Of a stretch of DNA of 64,000 bases, positions 9,459 through 17,812 are shown piece after piece (the stretch's first letter is position 1; every line of letters begins with the position of its first letter). A program made the translations under genes and the position numbers. Below the pieces are notes generated by a model. The model was not told the DNA's origin. It did not search any database and saw only the letters and a program-made list of their open reading frames with translations. This stretch comes from a virus. The stretch covers positions 25,517 to 89,516 of IMG/VR virus record IMGVR_UViG_3300044972_002666, one strand, 5' to 3'.

Positions 9459-10206
9459 TTAATGTTTCTAATCTGGTGTATTTTTCTTTTGATCTAATGT
9501 ATCTTGCTACCTCTTCTTGTCTATGAACTTTAGTTGCTCCGTCCCTTGTGGGATTAGCTACGTTATAAACATAAAGAATATCAGGAATAAATCTGCTTCT
9601 CTCTTTTGACATCTCCAACATTGGAAGCATAAATGCCTGATCCCCTGTTACGTCAAGCCATTCACCATCGGGTAATTTAAAGTCCTCTTCCTTGATTTTC
9701 AAAAACAATTCTCTTCTATAAGTTCTTAGATGAGAAGCCATCCATCTGTATTCCCTAAATAAATTTCCTTGTATTATATGATCTGGGTAAGCATAATAAC
9801 TTCCAGAAACGTCGTTATAAGGATATTCTTCATATCTTCCATAGGTCATCCAGACTTCTCCGGAATTATAGACCTCATTTAGTTTTTTTAGAACCTGGTT
9901 GTTTTTTAAACAATCATCCCCATCGACAGAAACCACTATAGAATTTTCCTTAGAAAGAAGAGTGAGCTCTAGAATATTTCGGACCTGCGAGAATATTTTA
10001 TTCTCATTTCTTATAGCTCTTAATTTTCCTGGAAATTCTTTTTGTATCCTGGAGCATATCTCAAAAGTCTTATCGGTTGAAATGTCGTCTATAACGATAA
10101 CTTCAAAGTTATCATAATCCTGGTTTAAACAGCTGTATAGACATCCCTCTATCCAATTCTCGTGATTAAAGGTGTTTATCGTTATGGAAAAGAAGTTGTT
10201 GCTCAT
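9448..10206 (-). CDS. Family 2 glycosyltransferase
   Basis: I choose ATG 10206 because it overlaps the TGA of the fucosyltransferase (ATGA). An upstream GTG-type extension would lie inside that gene. FFSITINTFNHENWIEGC, EVIVIDDISTDKTFE and VVSVDGDDCL (DxD) are textbook GT2 motifs. A late TGDQAFMLPMLEMS segment supplies the catalytic-base region. It probably extends the same oligosaccharide as the adjacent GT11 enzyme. Confidence 0.88.
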   Translation of the reverse strand: MSNNFFSITINTFNHENWIEGCLYSCLNQDYDNFEVIVIDDISTDKTFEICSRIQKEFPGKLRAIRNENKIFSQVRNILELTLLSKENSIVVSVDGDDCLKNNQVLKKLNEVYNSGEVWMTYGRYEEYPYNDVSGSYYAYPDHIIQGNLFREYRWMASHLRTYRRELFLKIKEEDFKLPDGEWLDVTGDQAFMLPMLEMSKERSRFIPDILYVYNVANPTRDGATKVHRQEEVARYIRSKEKYTRLETLNER

Positions 10207-11051
10207 ATTATTTCCCATCCCTCGCAATATATGTCACTCGTGTCTTTAGGTAAAGAAGGACCAAACCATCTGGAAGGAGCTATAACTCTCTTGTCCTTAG
10301 ATCTATTTAACCAGGCACCCCACCAGCTAAAAGAAGAGTTTGCAATAATGTGATGGTCACACATTGTCATAATTGCAAGATCCACATATGGATTGTTAGT
10401 TTCTGAAAATATAAAACTGTCTCCTTCAAATTTTTTCTTGCACCATTCGATATCGTCAGAAAAAACTAGAAACACAGAATTTTTTAGATCGAATTTTTCA
10501 ATTGCAGATTTATAATAGTCATCGGAACAAACCGGATGATGGTTTGGATATAGCGTATAATCCCCCCTTCTTACGTGAATAGAAATTACATTCTTATTTG
10601 ATGATAGAGAATGAACCTTCTCTAATAGAAAATTTCTTGCTTCTTCTTCATCTTCTTTTTTAAAAGTAAAGATTTCTAGAATTTCTTCCCTATATTTTTT
10701 AAAATATTCCTCGGTTTGAAAGTATCCAGATAAATCTGTATATGGTTCCAAAGATAGAACCTGAGGATTGAATTTAAAATCCCCCTCGTAGTAAATGTAC
10801 TGAGGTTTTACCTCACTGAACGGAATTAAATATTTTGACGGGATATTGAAACAATCTAAAAGATCGCACTTAACATTCGTCTGTAATCCGGTTTTAACGT
10901 CAATTGGTCCGCTTCCAATTTTTCTGGTGCAATTCTCAATAGGAATTCCGGCACCAAATCCTCTTTCTTTTGCTATTCCTACTGTTGAAGCAAGCTGGAA
11001 CATCTGATTTCCAAGCCTTCCCATGTAGCCGATGCTTCTAAAATAAATCAT
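10203..11051 (-). CDS. Alpha-1,2-fucosyltransferase (GT11)
   Basis: 282 residues, the normal GT11 length. GRLGNQMFQLASTVGIAKE at the N-terminus, VISIHVRRGDY (GDP-fucose loop) near residue 160 and the C-terminal IANSSFSWWGAWLN are all present and canonical. It transfers fucose from GDP-fucose to a galactose-type acceptor. The upstream leader contains CCGGTATAATTTT, a possible motif-A-like promoter. No GDP-fucose synthesis genes are in the window, so the donor would come from the host or elsewhere in the genome. Confidence 0.93.
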   Translation of the reverse strand: MIYFRSIGYMGRLGNQMFQLASTVGIAKERGFGAGIPIENCTRKIGSGPIDVKTGLQTNVKCDLLDCFNIPSKYLIPFSEVKPQYIYYEGDFKFNPQVLSLEPYTDLSGYFQTEEYFKKYREEILEIFTFKKEDEEEARNFLLEKVHSLSSNKNVISIHVRRGDYTLYPNHHPVCSDDYYKSAIEKFDLKNSVFLVFSDDIEWCKKKFEGDSFIFSETNNPYVDLAIMTMCDHHIIANSSFSWWGAWLNRSKDKRVIAPSRWFGPSLPKDTSDIYCEGWEII

Positions 11052-11128
11052 AGAATAATTTAAAATTATACCGGGGAAGAAGAATAATGTTTCGGAAACT
11101 TTAACAAAAGTATGAACTAAAATATCTG

Positions 11129-11797
11129 ATGTCTAAAAAATTATCTATCATAGTTCCATATAGGGACAGAGAAGAACATTTAAAAAAATTTGTTCCCCAT
11201 ATGGAGAATTCAGAATTCTTAAGGGATTTGGATTACGAGATTGTAATTGTTGAACAGGACGATAAACCTTTCAACAGAGGAAAATTATTAAACGTCGGAG
11301 CACTTGAATCACCTTCTGCAGATTACTATTGTTTCCATGACGTTGATATGTTACCAATAACATCGGATTATACTTATACCCCGAATCCAACCCATTTAGC
11401 AGCTGAAGCGGAGCAATTTGGATACAAACTCCCTTACCATAAGTATTTCGGAGGGGTTACCATTTTCGATAAGCATTCCTTTATCAAGGCAAATGGATAT
11501 TCTAACGATTACTGGGGGTGGGGAGCAGAGGATGACGACGTTATGTTGAGATGCATTTTAAATGGGATCCCAACATCTAGGAAAAATGGAAGATATAGAT
11601 CGTTAGCTCACGAAAGAAATATTGTCAAAGATTTATATGACGAGAATCTTAAAAAATATTTCTCATTTAGCTCCCCTGAAGGGCAAAAAAATGCGATGGA
11701 AAAAATAAATTCGGATGGATTAACAACTCTAAAATATGAAATCTTAGAAGAAAGGAAGATCTCAGATAAAACTAGAATCGTAAAAGTTAAAATTTAA
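11129..11797 (+). CDS. Beta-1,4-galactosyltransferase-like protein (GT7)
   Basis: Unusually clear family-7 motifs occur in order: VPYRDREEHL, FNRGKLLNVG, FHDVDMLP (DxD), YFGGVTIF and NGYSNDYWGWGAEDDD. These define the catalytic core of animal-type beta4GalT enzymes; bacterial and viral versions are sparse. No transmembrane anchor is present. It is divergently transcribed from the minus-strand glycan genes, with a 77-nt shared upstream region, and heads a two-gene plus-strand unit with the HAD phosphatase. Confidence 0.92.
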   Translation: MSKKLSIIVPYRDREEHLKKFVPHMENSEFLRDLDYEIVIVEQDDKPFNRGKLLNVGALESPSADYYCFHDVDMLPITSDYTYTPNPTHLAAEAEQFGYKLPYHKYFGGVTIFDKHSFIKANGYSNDYWGWGAEDDDVMLRCILNGIPTSRKNGRYRSLAHERNIVKDLYDENLKKYFSFSSPEGQKNAMEKINSDGLTTLKYEILEERKISDKTRIVKVKI

Positions 11798-11825
11798 AAA
11801 TATATAAGGGAAATTATCCCAAAGA

Positions 11826-12383
11826 GTGATAGAAATTAAAGGAATAGATACCGGTAACAGATTAGTTATTTTTGATTTAGATGATACTATTGTCAGAACT
11901 GATGCAAAGATAAAAATTGTAGACAGAAAAACCGGGAAAATTATCAAGTCCTTAACCCCTCAGGAATTCAACACATTCGAATCTAAACCATCTAAGCACG
12001 TTCTGGATTTTGGGGATTTTCTAAACCCTGAAATTCTAAGACAGGGAAGATTTATCCATGAGATATTTAACAAGCTCAAAAGCTACTATAAGAGAGGAAT
12101 CCCTGTTGCTATTGTGACTGCTAGAAGCTCTAGCAAGCTCGTGAGGGACTTCTTTTTAGAAAATGGGATTGACATACATCCACAACTTGTAATTGCTATA
12201 AGTGATCCTCAGTATGGTTATAAAGGAACCATTGCAGATAGAAAAAAGGAAGCAATAAAAGATTTAATTGATTTAGGATTTAAGCATTTGACTTTCTTTG
12301 ATGATAGCCAAGAAAATTTAACTCTTGCTAAAGAAGCAGAGGGATATAAAGGTGCTACAATTAAACTGATTAAAGTTGATTAA
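11826..12383 (+). CDS. HAD-superfamily phosphatase/polynucleotide-kinase-3'-phosphatase-like protein
   Basis: LVIFDLDDTIVRTD holds the DxDxT nucleophile motif, AIVTARSSS the motif-II Thr/Ser, and LTFFDDSQENL motif IV, so all catalytic residues are present. The organisation (185 residues, VTAR) resembles phage HAD phosphatases and the phosphatase half of T4 PNK. The start is GTG at 11826, preceded by a weak motif-B-like ATATATAAGGG and a potential GGGAAATTATCCC dyad (11808-11820). Substrate unknown. Confidence 0.75.
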   Translation: MIEIKGIDTGNRLVIFDLDDTIVRTDAKIKIVDRKTGKIIKSLTPQEFNTFESKPSKHVLDFGDFLNPEILRQGRFIHEIFNKLKSYYKRGIPVAIVTARSSSKLVRDFFLENGIDIHPQLVIAISDPQYGYKGTIADRKKEAIKDLIDLGFKHLTFFDDSQENLTLAKEAEGYKGATIKLIKVD

Positions 12384-12601
12384 AGACCAGATCTAAGGTC
12401 CTCTAGAGATCTCGGGATTGTCAATCTCAGATGCTCCAGATTTTTCTCTAGTATTTCAGGACTTACGTTTCTAGTTAAGATTTGAACAGTTTCCAATACA
12501 CCAAGGGCAAATCCTAATTTTCCTTTGATGATAGCATTTTCTTTCATGAGCATTTGCTCTCTTCTAGAAAGTTCCCCCTCCTTAATTTTTTTCTTTGGCA
12601 T
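12380..12601 (-). CDS. Small charged protein of unknown function
   Basis: 73 residues, Lys/Glu-rich with a central helical segment and repeated MLMKEN/LEKN stretches. No family recognised. Its stop overlaps the convergent HAD gene stop by 4 nt, a compact arrangement supporting a real gene. Confidence 0.55.
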   Translation of the reverse strand: MPKKKIKEGELSRREQMLMKENAIIKGKLGFALGVLETVQILTRNVSPEILEKNLEHLRLTIPRSLEDLRSGL

Positions 12602-12638
12602 ATAAAATATGTATCAAAGATCCAAATTTATTTAGAAT

Positions 12639-13394
12639 TTATTTAGAATTAAGGTAATCTTCCAATCTACGATATCTTTCATTATTAGGAAGACCGTGTA
12701 CGTCCATAGGACTGTCGCACAATCTAGTGTACCACATGTGAATTGCTATGTCAGGAGAATCTTTCTCAATCCTTGGATTGGTTGACTTAAATCTGGAATC
12801 AAAGTAAGGGTAAAGATAATGAATTTTTATTTTGTTCTCCTTCATCAGCCAGCAGAAAAGATAAAAAGGTTCGCATTCAGATTCTATATTATCATGAGGC
12901 CAGATTTTATCGTGAGGATATATGAAATCATCCAAATATTCTTTCTTAAAATGAATTCCTAAAGAATTCTTCCAATTTTGTCCATCGTATTTGAAATCGA
13001 TATTTTTAATATCTAAATTGACATGCTGCAAATCTTCAACCCTACCAGCCAAAAAGAAAGAGTTGAAAGCTACTGGATTGTTTCCTCTGAAATGACAATA
13101 TGCTTCAGAAATAGCAGAAATCCCAATATCTTCCATTTCCATTTTTTCAAGGAGTTTAATTACTTCAGATTTATTTTCGATGAAGCAATCTTCATCGATA
13201 TGGATATACCATTTTTGATTTGTTTTCTTAACCTCATTTATCCAAAGAAACCAGGACTTTGGCCATCCCCCTCTTCCGTCGACGACAATGAAGGAACTTT
13301 CAGGAAAATTTGATTTTAATATACTCTGTTGATAATTTATCCATTTAGTGGATAAAGAAGGGGTAACAAAAACTATGTCTGAATCTTTGATCAT
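12639..13394 (-). CDS. Putative GT-A-type glycosyltransferase
   Basis: 251 residues beginning IVFVTPSLSTKWINYQQSI, with WYIHIDEDCFIEN near residue 75 (DED, the metal/nucleotide-sugar site) and a later HMWYTRLC. The layout is that of viral and bacterial GT-A transferases. It is separated from the main glycan run by the plus-strand GT7/HAD pair and stands alone on the minus strand. Its upstream region has CTGGTATAAATCAAAT ending at the ATG, a possible promoter. Confidence 0.65.
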   Translation of the reverse strand: MIKDSDIVFVTPSLSTKWINYQQSILKSNFPESSFIVVDGRGGWPKSWFLWINEVKKTNQKWYIHIDEDCFIENKSEVIKLLEKMEMEDIGISAISEAYCHFRGNNPVAFNSFFLAGRVEDLQHVNLDIKNIDFKYDGQNWKNSLGIHFKKEYLDDFIYPHDKIWPHDNIESECEPFYLFCWLMKENKIKIHYLYPYFDSRFKSTNPRIEKDSPDIAIHMWYTRLCDSPMDVHGLPNNERYRRLEDYLNSK

Positions 13395-13429
13395 ATTTGA
13401 TTTATACCAGGAAAAGAAAGATAAGTTTC

Positions 13430-13729
13430 TTAAAAGAGAGATTTGACGTGTCTCAGAGCAACATCAAAAACGGAATTCTTAGGATCATTAGGCCAGTTAC
13501 CAACAAAGGCTAGCATCGAGGTAGCTTTTTTCTGAACCTCTTTTTCTGGAACTATGTTGCTCTTCTTGATTGCTGCAACCAATTCTTCTGCTAATTTCTT
13601 ACCGCTCTTATAAATGTCAGAGATTTTTTTATCTTCTGGAATGTTAAGAAGTTCGTGCATTAGATTCTTTCTTGTTCTTGATTCGTTTAAAGATTCGGTG
13701 AAAGATTCATAGAGTGCTAGATTTTTCAT
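13430..13729 (-). CDS. CTS-tagged small protein
   Basis: 99 residues beginning MKNLALYESFTESLNE, which fits the M-x(3-6)-[FY]-x-x-[FY]...E tag shared by at least fifteen proteins here and resembles the T4 capsid-targeting sequence (MKTYQEFIAE). The remainder is helical and Lys-rich with no known domain. It overlaps the tagged methyltransferase gene by 4 nt. Inferred to be an internal head protein; tag function in this phage is untested. Confidence 0.75.
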   Translation of the reverse strand: MKNLALYESFTESLNESRTRKNLMHELLNIPEDKKISDIYKSGKKLAEELVAAIKKSNIVPEKEVQKKATSMLAFVGNWPNDPKNSVFDVALRHVKSLF

Positions 13730-14592
13730 TTTTCAAAATTTTTATTTTCTATAATCATTTTAGCATGTGTAGTGTGCTTAATGTCTACATCGAAGTCCTT
13801 TTTGACTTCTTTTTTTAGATAGGGAAGAACAAAATTATCTTCAAAAATAATTTCATATCCCGGAGGTATTTTCTTGTATAGAGTTTCAAGAGAAAGAGGA
13901 AGATAGTTTTCTGCTACTTCTCTAGTCCAGTTATCTGTGAATTTATATTTTAGTAAAAAGTGAGCTAAGAATTTATAGCTGCTTCCAATATCATCCCACT
14001 TTTCTTCGTAAGACTTTAAGTATTTTGGATCTGCCGCAGATTTAACTTTGTCAACATCGTCCTGGAATTCGGATGCTTCTTTTCTACTCATTTCAACAGA
14101 AGGAATCATGTCTCTGATTACTATCCATTTAAAGTCTCCACCAAATACTCTATCCTCCCAGAATTTTTTAACTTCTTTAGGATGAGAATAAGAATAAACT
14201 TCGTGAATTACCGAAGATAATACAAGAGCTGGTTTATCATAAGATTCCAATTCAGATTGAACCTCACTCCAAGAATCGGTTAATAAAACGTCTGGTCCTA
14301 GTTTAGCTCTTGCTTTAGCAAGCATAGCTTTACTAAGATCGTATCCTATCAATTTAACATCTGGATTTTTCTCCTTCATCTTGGAAAGGATCGTTCCGTC
14401 TGCACACCCAAAATCTACGATAACATCCGGATTTATAATATCTAAAAAGAATAATTTATCCGGATAGGATGCTTCCATATTTCGGTTATAAACCTCTATG
14501 TTAGCAATAGGATTTGATTCTAGAGATTCGAAAATCGATCTCAAACGGTTCAATCCGTCGGAAAATTCCTCATATAGAATTATATTTTTCAA
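13726..14592 (-). CDS. CTS-tagged class I SAM methyltransferase-like protein
   Basis: The tag MKNIILYEEFSDGLN is followed by a Rossmann methyltransferase domain from about residue 45: VIVDFGCADGTIL (motif I), LIGYDLSKAMLAKAR (motif II) and ALVLSSVIHEVYSY (motif IV region). Substrate not identifiable; it resembles the generic methyltransf_25/11 group. A methyltransferase carrying a putative capsid-targeting tag suggests an enzyme packaged in the head and delivered with DNA, which is inference. Confidence 0.8.
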   Translation of the reverse strand: MKNIILYEEFSDGLNRLRSIFESLESNPIANIEVYNRNMEASYPDKLFFLDIINPDVIVDFGCADGTILSKMKEKNPDVKLIGYDLSKAMLAKARAKLGPDVLLTDSWSEVQSELESYDKPALVLSSVIHEVYSYSHPKEVKKFWEDRVFGGDFKWIVIRDMIPSVEMSRKEASEFQDDVDKVKSAADPKYLKSYEEKWDDIGSSYKFLAHFLLKYKFTDNWTREVAENYLPLSLETLYKKIPPGYEIIFEDNFVLPYLKKEVKKDFDVDIKHTTHAKMIIENKNFEK

Positions 14593-14594
14593 AT

Positions 14595-14789
14595 TTAATT
14601 TATCTCGGACGTACGGATAGATTGCCTATACTTTGCGTCTCTTATTTGATTTCTTCTTCTCACAGATGGTTTGGTGAATTCTCTTCTCTCGTTAAGTTCG
14701 TCTTTTGTCTTACGTTCAGAAAATTTATTTTTTAGCTTCTTTAAAGCTGAATCCAGAGATTTCTCCTTCTTTAAATCTATAAAAATCAT
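14595..14789 (-). CDS. rpsU: Ribosomal protein bS21 homologue
   Basis: 64 residues: short beta start MIFIDLKKEKSLDSALKKLK, helix, then the basic tail FTKPSVRRRNQIRDAKYRQ, matching bS21 (…RREFYEKPSxxRRRK…). In Bacteroidota bS21 helps hold the 16S anti-Shine-Dalgarno tail so that it is not used in initiation. A phage version could replace host bS21 and alter start selection. A motif-B-like element (TAATATATAG) lies just before the ATG. It sits between tagged head genes and the Clp ATPase. Confidence 0.9.
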   Translation of the reverse strand: MIFIDLKKEKSLDSALKKLKNKFSERKTKDELNERREFTKPSVRRRNQIRDAKYRQSIRTSEIN

Positions 14790-14790
14790 G

Positions 14791-14804
14791 CTCTATATAT
14801 TACT
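14791..14804 (-). promoter_or_regulatory. Motif B-like promoter before bS21
   Basis: Minus-strand reading GAGTAATATATAGAG directly precedes ATG 14789 and overlaps the end of the Clp gene. It matches the TATATAA-type motif B with GTA instead of GGG. Confidence 0.45.
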
Positions 14805-16929
14805 CTTCTGAGCCCTTTTTTGGATTTGTGATTCTTACCTTTACTGGGGGTTCGATCTCAGCATCTTTGGAAGAATCTAGGGATAGAGTAATCTTAGAAC
14901 CTGATTCAACTTTCTTTTGGATAAAGAGCTCTGCAATAGTGTCTTCGATATATTTTTGAAGAAGTCTTTTCAGAGGTCTTGCTCCAAATTTGGGGTCATA
15001 TCCTCTTTCTGCTATCTTTTCTTTTAGATCCTTAGAGATGACTAATTTAAACCCTAGATCTTCAAATCTCGGAGTCATCTTTTTAATTTCAACGTCTATA
15101 ATCTTAATTAGATCATCTTGAGTTAGAGAATTAAAGTTTATAATTTCATCTATTCTGTTTAGAAATTCCGGAGAGAAAGTTTTTTCCAATTCTTTTCTGA
15201 TCGTGATCTTTGATTCTTTTTCCACATTGCTCTTATCTAAAGATTTGAATCCTACACCTCCTCCAAATTCGGCAGCCTTTCTTTGACCAACGTTAGAAGT
15301 CAAGATGATTAAACAATTTTTAAAATTAATCTTTCTTCCTAATCCATCGGTAATCATACCCTCGTCTAGAATTTGTAATAGAGAGTTGAAAATATCCGGA
15401 TGGGCCTTTTCAATCTCGTCAAATAGAACTACTGAATATGGCTTTCTTCTAACTTTCTCTGTTAATTGACCACCATCTTCGTGTCCAACATATCCTGGAG
15501 GAGCTCCAATCAATTTGGTTGAATTGAATTTCTCCATGTACTCGGACATATCAACTCTAATCATTGCATCGGCATCACCGAATACCATTTTAGCCAATTC
15601 CTTAGCCAATTGGGTTTTACCAACTCCGGTAGGTCCTAGAAAAACAAATGATCCGATTGGACGATTTGGGTCTTTTAAACCGATTCTATTTCTTAAAATT
15701 GCCTTTGATATTTTTTCAACTGCTTCATTTTGTCCAATAACTCTATCTCTTAAAGCTTCAGCCATTTTAGCAAGTCTTTCGTTTTCGTCCTGACTGATCT
15801 TTTGTAGAGGAATCCCAGTCATCAAAGAAACTACTTCAGCAACTTTTTCACCGTCTACGATTTTCTTCTTCTCTTTTAGCTTTTGCTCCCAGGCTTTAGT
15901 TTCCGATTCGATGCCAGCTTTAATCTTTCTTTCCAGATCTCTATATTTGGCAGCTCCTTCATAGTCCTGTTTGGTAACACACTTCTTTTTCTCCTCTGTA
16001 GTTTTCTCTAGATTCTTCTCTAAATTAACCAATGCATCAGGAACCTTAACTTGGGTTAATTGAGATCTGCTACCCGCTTCGTCTAAAGCATCTAGAGCTT
16101 TGTCTGGGAAGTTTCTGTCGGTAATGTATCTTTCTGTTAACTTAACACAATTGATGATAGCATCGTCAGTGTATTGAACATTATGATGATCCTCGTACTT
16201 AGCCTTGATATTGTTTAGAATTATAATTGTCTCGTCTGCAGTTGGAGCTTCAATGATAACTTTTTGAAATCTTCTTTCTAGTGCTCCGTCTTTCTCGATA
16301 TACTGTCTATATTCATTTAGAGTTGTTGCTCCAACACATTGAAATTCCCCTCTTGCTAGTGCAGGTTTTACCATGTTAGAAGCATCCAAAGATCCTGATG
16401 AACCACCGGCACCAACTAGAGTGTGCAATTCATCGATGAAAATAATTACATCTGGATTTTTTCTTAGCTCATCCATAATGGACTTCATTCTCTCTTCAAA
16501 CTGACCCCTGTATTTAGTTCCGGCAACAATTAGACCCATATCCAAACTAACTACTCTCTTATTTAGTAGATTTCTAGAAACCTTTCTTTGGAAAATTCTA
16601 AGTGCTAGTCCTTCGGCAATTGCTGATTTACCAACCCCGGGTTCCCCTATTAGAACTGGATTGTTCTTTTTCCTACGACCTAGAATTTGAGAAACTCTTT
16701 CGATCTCAGAATCTCTTCCTACAATTGGATCAAGTTCTCCCTTTGCAGCTAGAGCTGTTAAATCCCTGCTAAAAGAATCTAGGGCAGGAGTGGTTGAAGA
16801 GGTTGGATTAGATTTGTAGCTTGGAACATCATCAATATCATCGTCATCGATAGGTCCCATTGAAATTTTAGGAGGAGTGTATAAGATATCTCCCAATAAG
16901 TTCTCTCCAATTATATTGTTTTCAGTCAT
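14800..16929 (-). CDS. Clp/Hsp100 AAA+ ATPase (ClpA/ClpC-type) lacking the N domain
   Basis: 709 residues with two AAA+ modules: D1 with Walker A GEPGVGKSA and Walker B IIFIDELHTLVGAG, a middle region with a UVR-like helix (EEKKKCVTKQDYEGAAKYRDLE), and D2 with GPTGVGKTQ, VVLFDEIEKAHPD and the GARPLKRLLQKYIED sensor-2. The first ~45 residues are an acidic, Pro/Ser-rich linker instead of the Clp_N repeat domain. It should unfold proteins for a protease or disaggregate them. No ClpP is in the window, so it may use host ClpP or act alone. Confidence 0.93.
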   Translation of the reverse strand: MTENNIIGENLLGDILYTPPKISMGPIDDDDIDDVPSYKSNPTSSTTPALDSFSRDLTALAAKGELDPIVGRDSEIERVSQILGRRKKNNPVLIGEPGVGKSAIAEGLALRIFQRKVSRNLLNKRVVSLDMGLIVAGTKYRGQFEERMKSIMDELRKNPDVIIFIDELHTLVGAGGSSGSLDASNMVKPALARGEFQCVGATTLNEYRQYIEKDGALERRFQKVIIEAPTADETIIILNNIKAKYEDHHNVQYTDDAIINCVKLTERYITDRNFPDKALDALDEAGSRSQLTQVKVPDALVNLEKNLEKTTEEKKKCVTKQDYEGAAKYRDLERKIKAGIESETKAWEQKLKEKKKIVDGEKVAEVVSLMTGIPLQKISQDENERLAKMAEALRDRVIGQNEAVEKISKAILRNRIGLKDPNRPIGSFVFLGPTGVGKTQLAKELAKMVFGDADAMIRVDMSEYMEKFNSTKLIGAPPGYVGHEDGGQLTEKVRRKPYSVVLFDEIEKAHPDIFNSLLQILDEGMITDGLGRKINFKNCLIILTSNVGQRKAAEFGGGVGFKSLDKSNVEKESKITIRKELEKTFSPEFLNRIDEIINFNSLTQDDLIKIIDVEIKKMTPRFEDLGFKLVISKDLKEKIAERGYDPKFGARPLKRLLQKYIEDTIAELFIQKKVESGSKITLSLDSSKDAEIEPPVKVRITNPKKGSEE

Positions 16930-16978
16930 AATTATATTTCTTTATTATAGATCAGATGATCCATAATGATTCATTTTA

Positions 16979-17239
16979 TTAGGATCTAATCCAGGAATTT
17001 ACTTCCTCTTGGGTTGGGTATCCAATATCTGCTTGACACAGATCACAAACTTTCTTCACAGAAAAATTATTATTTCCATGGATGTTAAAATTTTTAACCG
17101 TGTAGTCTGGATGAGGACAAGCAGATTGGATAGCTTCTAATTCCTTTTCTAGAGATTTTATATTTGTGATTATTCTATCTGTAGTATTAAAGACTTCTTG
17201 CGGATTGGAAAAATCAAGATCTGGTTTGTTTAATTCCAT
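16979..17239 (-). CDS. Small protein with C-terminal zinc-ribbon-like cysteines
   Basis: 86 residues; an N-terminal helical part (DRIITNIKSLEKELEAIQ) followed by CPHPDYTVKNF and VCDLCQADIG, giving C-x-H and C-x2-C pairs that could bind zinc. No named family. Preceded by motif-B-like GGGGAATATATAG (17260-17272), placing it in the presumed late set. Confidence 0.6.
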   Translation of the reverse strand: MELNKPDLDFSNPQEVFNTTDRIITNIKSLEKELEAIQSACPHPDYTVKNFNIHGNNNFSVKKVCDLCQADIGYPTQEEVNSWIRS

Positions 17240-17259
17240 AGTTTTTTAATGGATTTAAA

Positions 17260-17272
17260 CTATATATTCCCC
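17260..17272 (-). promoter_or_regulatory. Motif B-like promoter
   Basis: Minus-strand GGGGAATATATAG, 20 nt upstream of ATG 17239. It matches motif B apart from one extra A. Confidence 0.45.
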
Positions 17273-17739
17273 TATCTGCAAATTGAGTCAGCAATAGAAA
17301 TTGCCCAAGGTGATTTAGATTTCCATCTAGCCTTGATTCCAAGTGATTCCACCATACCAACTGCAGAAGCTAGTAAAGTATTAGATTGGTATCTAGGATC
17401 TGGGTTTAAATCAATATCAATGAAGTCCGGTTTTCCGAATCCCCACATTTCTAACAGATGAGCAGCAGAAACACTGAGTTCAACTTCTTTCCATAATCTC
17501 TCATATCTGGATTTAATTCTGGGCTCCGACTTTCTGCTGTAGATAACGTGTCCACCTTTATTCTCCTTGTGTAGAACAATTACGGTAGCATACGTGGTCT
17601 TGTCACCCATATTACTTGAGTCACAACCAATGTAAATCTTGTAGTCAGGATTTACTAAAGTCCATTCTGCTAGGTGTTTCATAGGATCAATTTTCTTACG
17701 ATCACCTAGACTTCTCCATTCGTCAAACATCTGTTCCAT
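17272..17739 (-). CDS. YkuK/DUF458-type RNase H-like protein
   Basis: 155 residues. YKIYIGCDSSNMGDKTTYATVIVLH fits the RNase H-fold D-S-S beta hairpin of YkuK-like proteins. A second acidic site lies in KEVELSVSAAHLLEMWG, and a third Asp in DFIDIDLNPDPRYQSN. The family is a predicted nuclease with unknown substrate. A motif-A variant (GCCGTATATT) precedes it. Confidence 0.78.
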   Translation of the reverse strand: MEQMFDEWRSLGDRKKIDPMKHLAEWTLVNPDYKIYIGCDSSNMGDKTTYATVIVLHKENKGGHVIYSRKSEPRIKSRYERLWKEVELSVSAAHLLEMWGFGKPDFIDIDLNPDPRYQSNTLLASAVGMVESLGIKARWKSKSPWAISIADSICR

Positions 17740-17747
17740 TTCTATTT

Positions 17748-17758
17748 AATATACGGCA
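17748..17758 (-). promoter_or_regulatory. Motif A variant
   Basis: Minus-strand TGCCGTATATT, 8 nt before ATG 17739; the same core as GACCGTATATT found throughout the window. Confidence 0.5.
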
Positions 17759-17782
17759 TTTTTAAAAAAATTTCGGTCGTAC

Positions 17783-17794
17783 TTGATATATAAC
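17783..17794 (+). promoter_or_regulatory. Motif B-like promoter (plus strand)
   Basis: TTGATATATAAC lies about 18 nt upstream of ATG 17813. The downstream leader is almost pure A, typical of Bacteroidota-type translation starts. Confidence 0.45.
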
Positions 17795-17812
17795 AAAAAA
17801 GAAAAAAAATAT

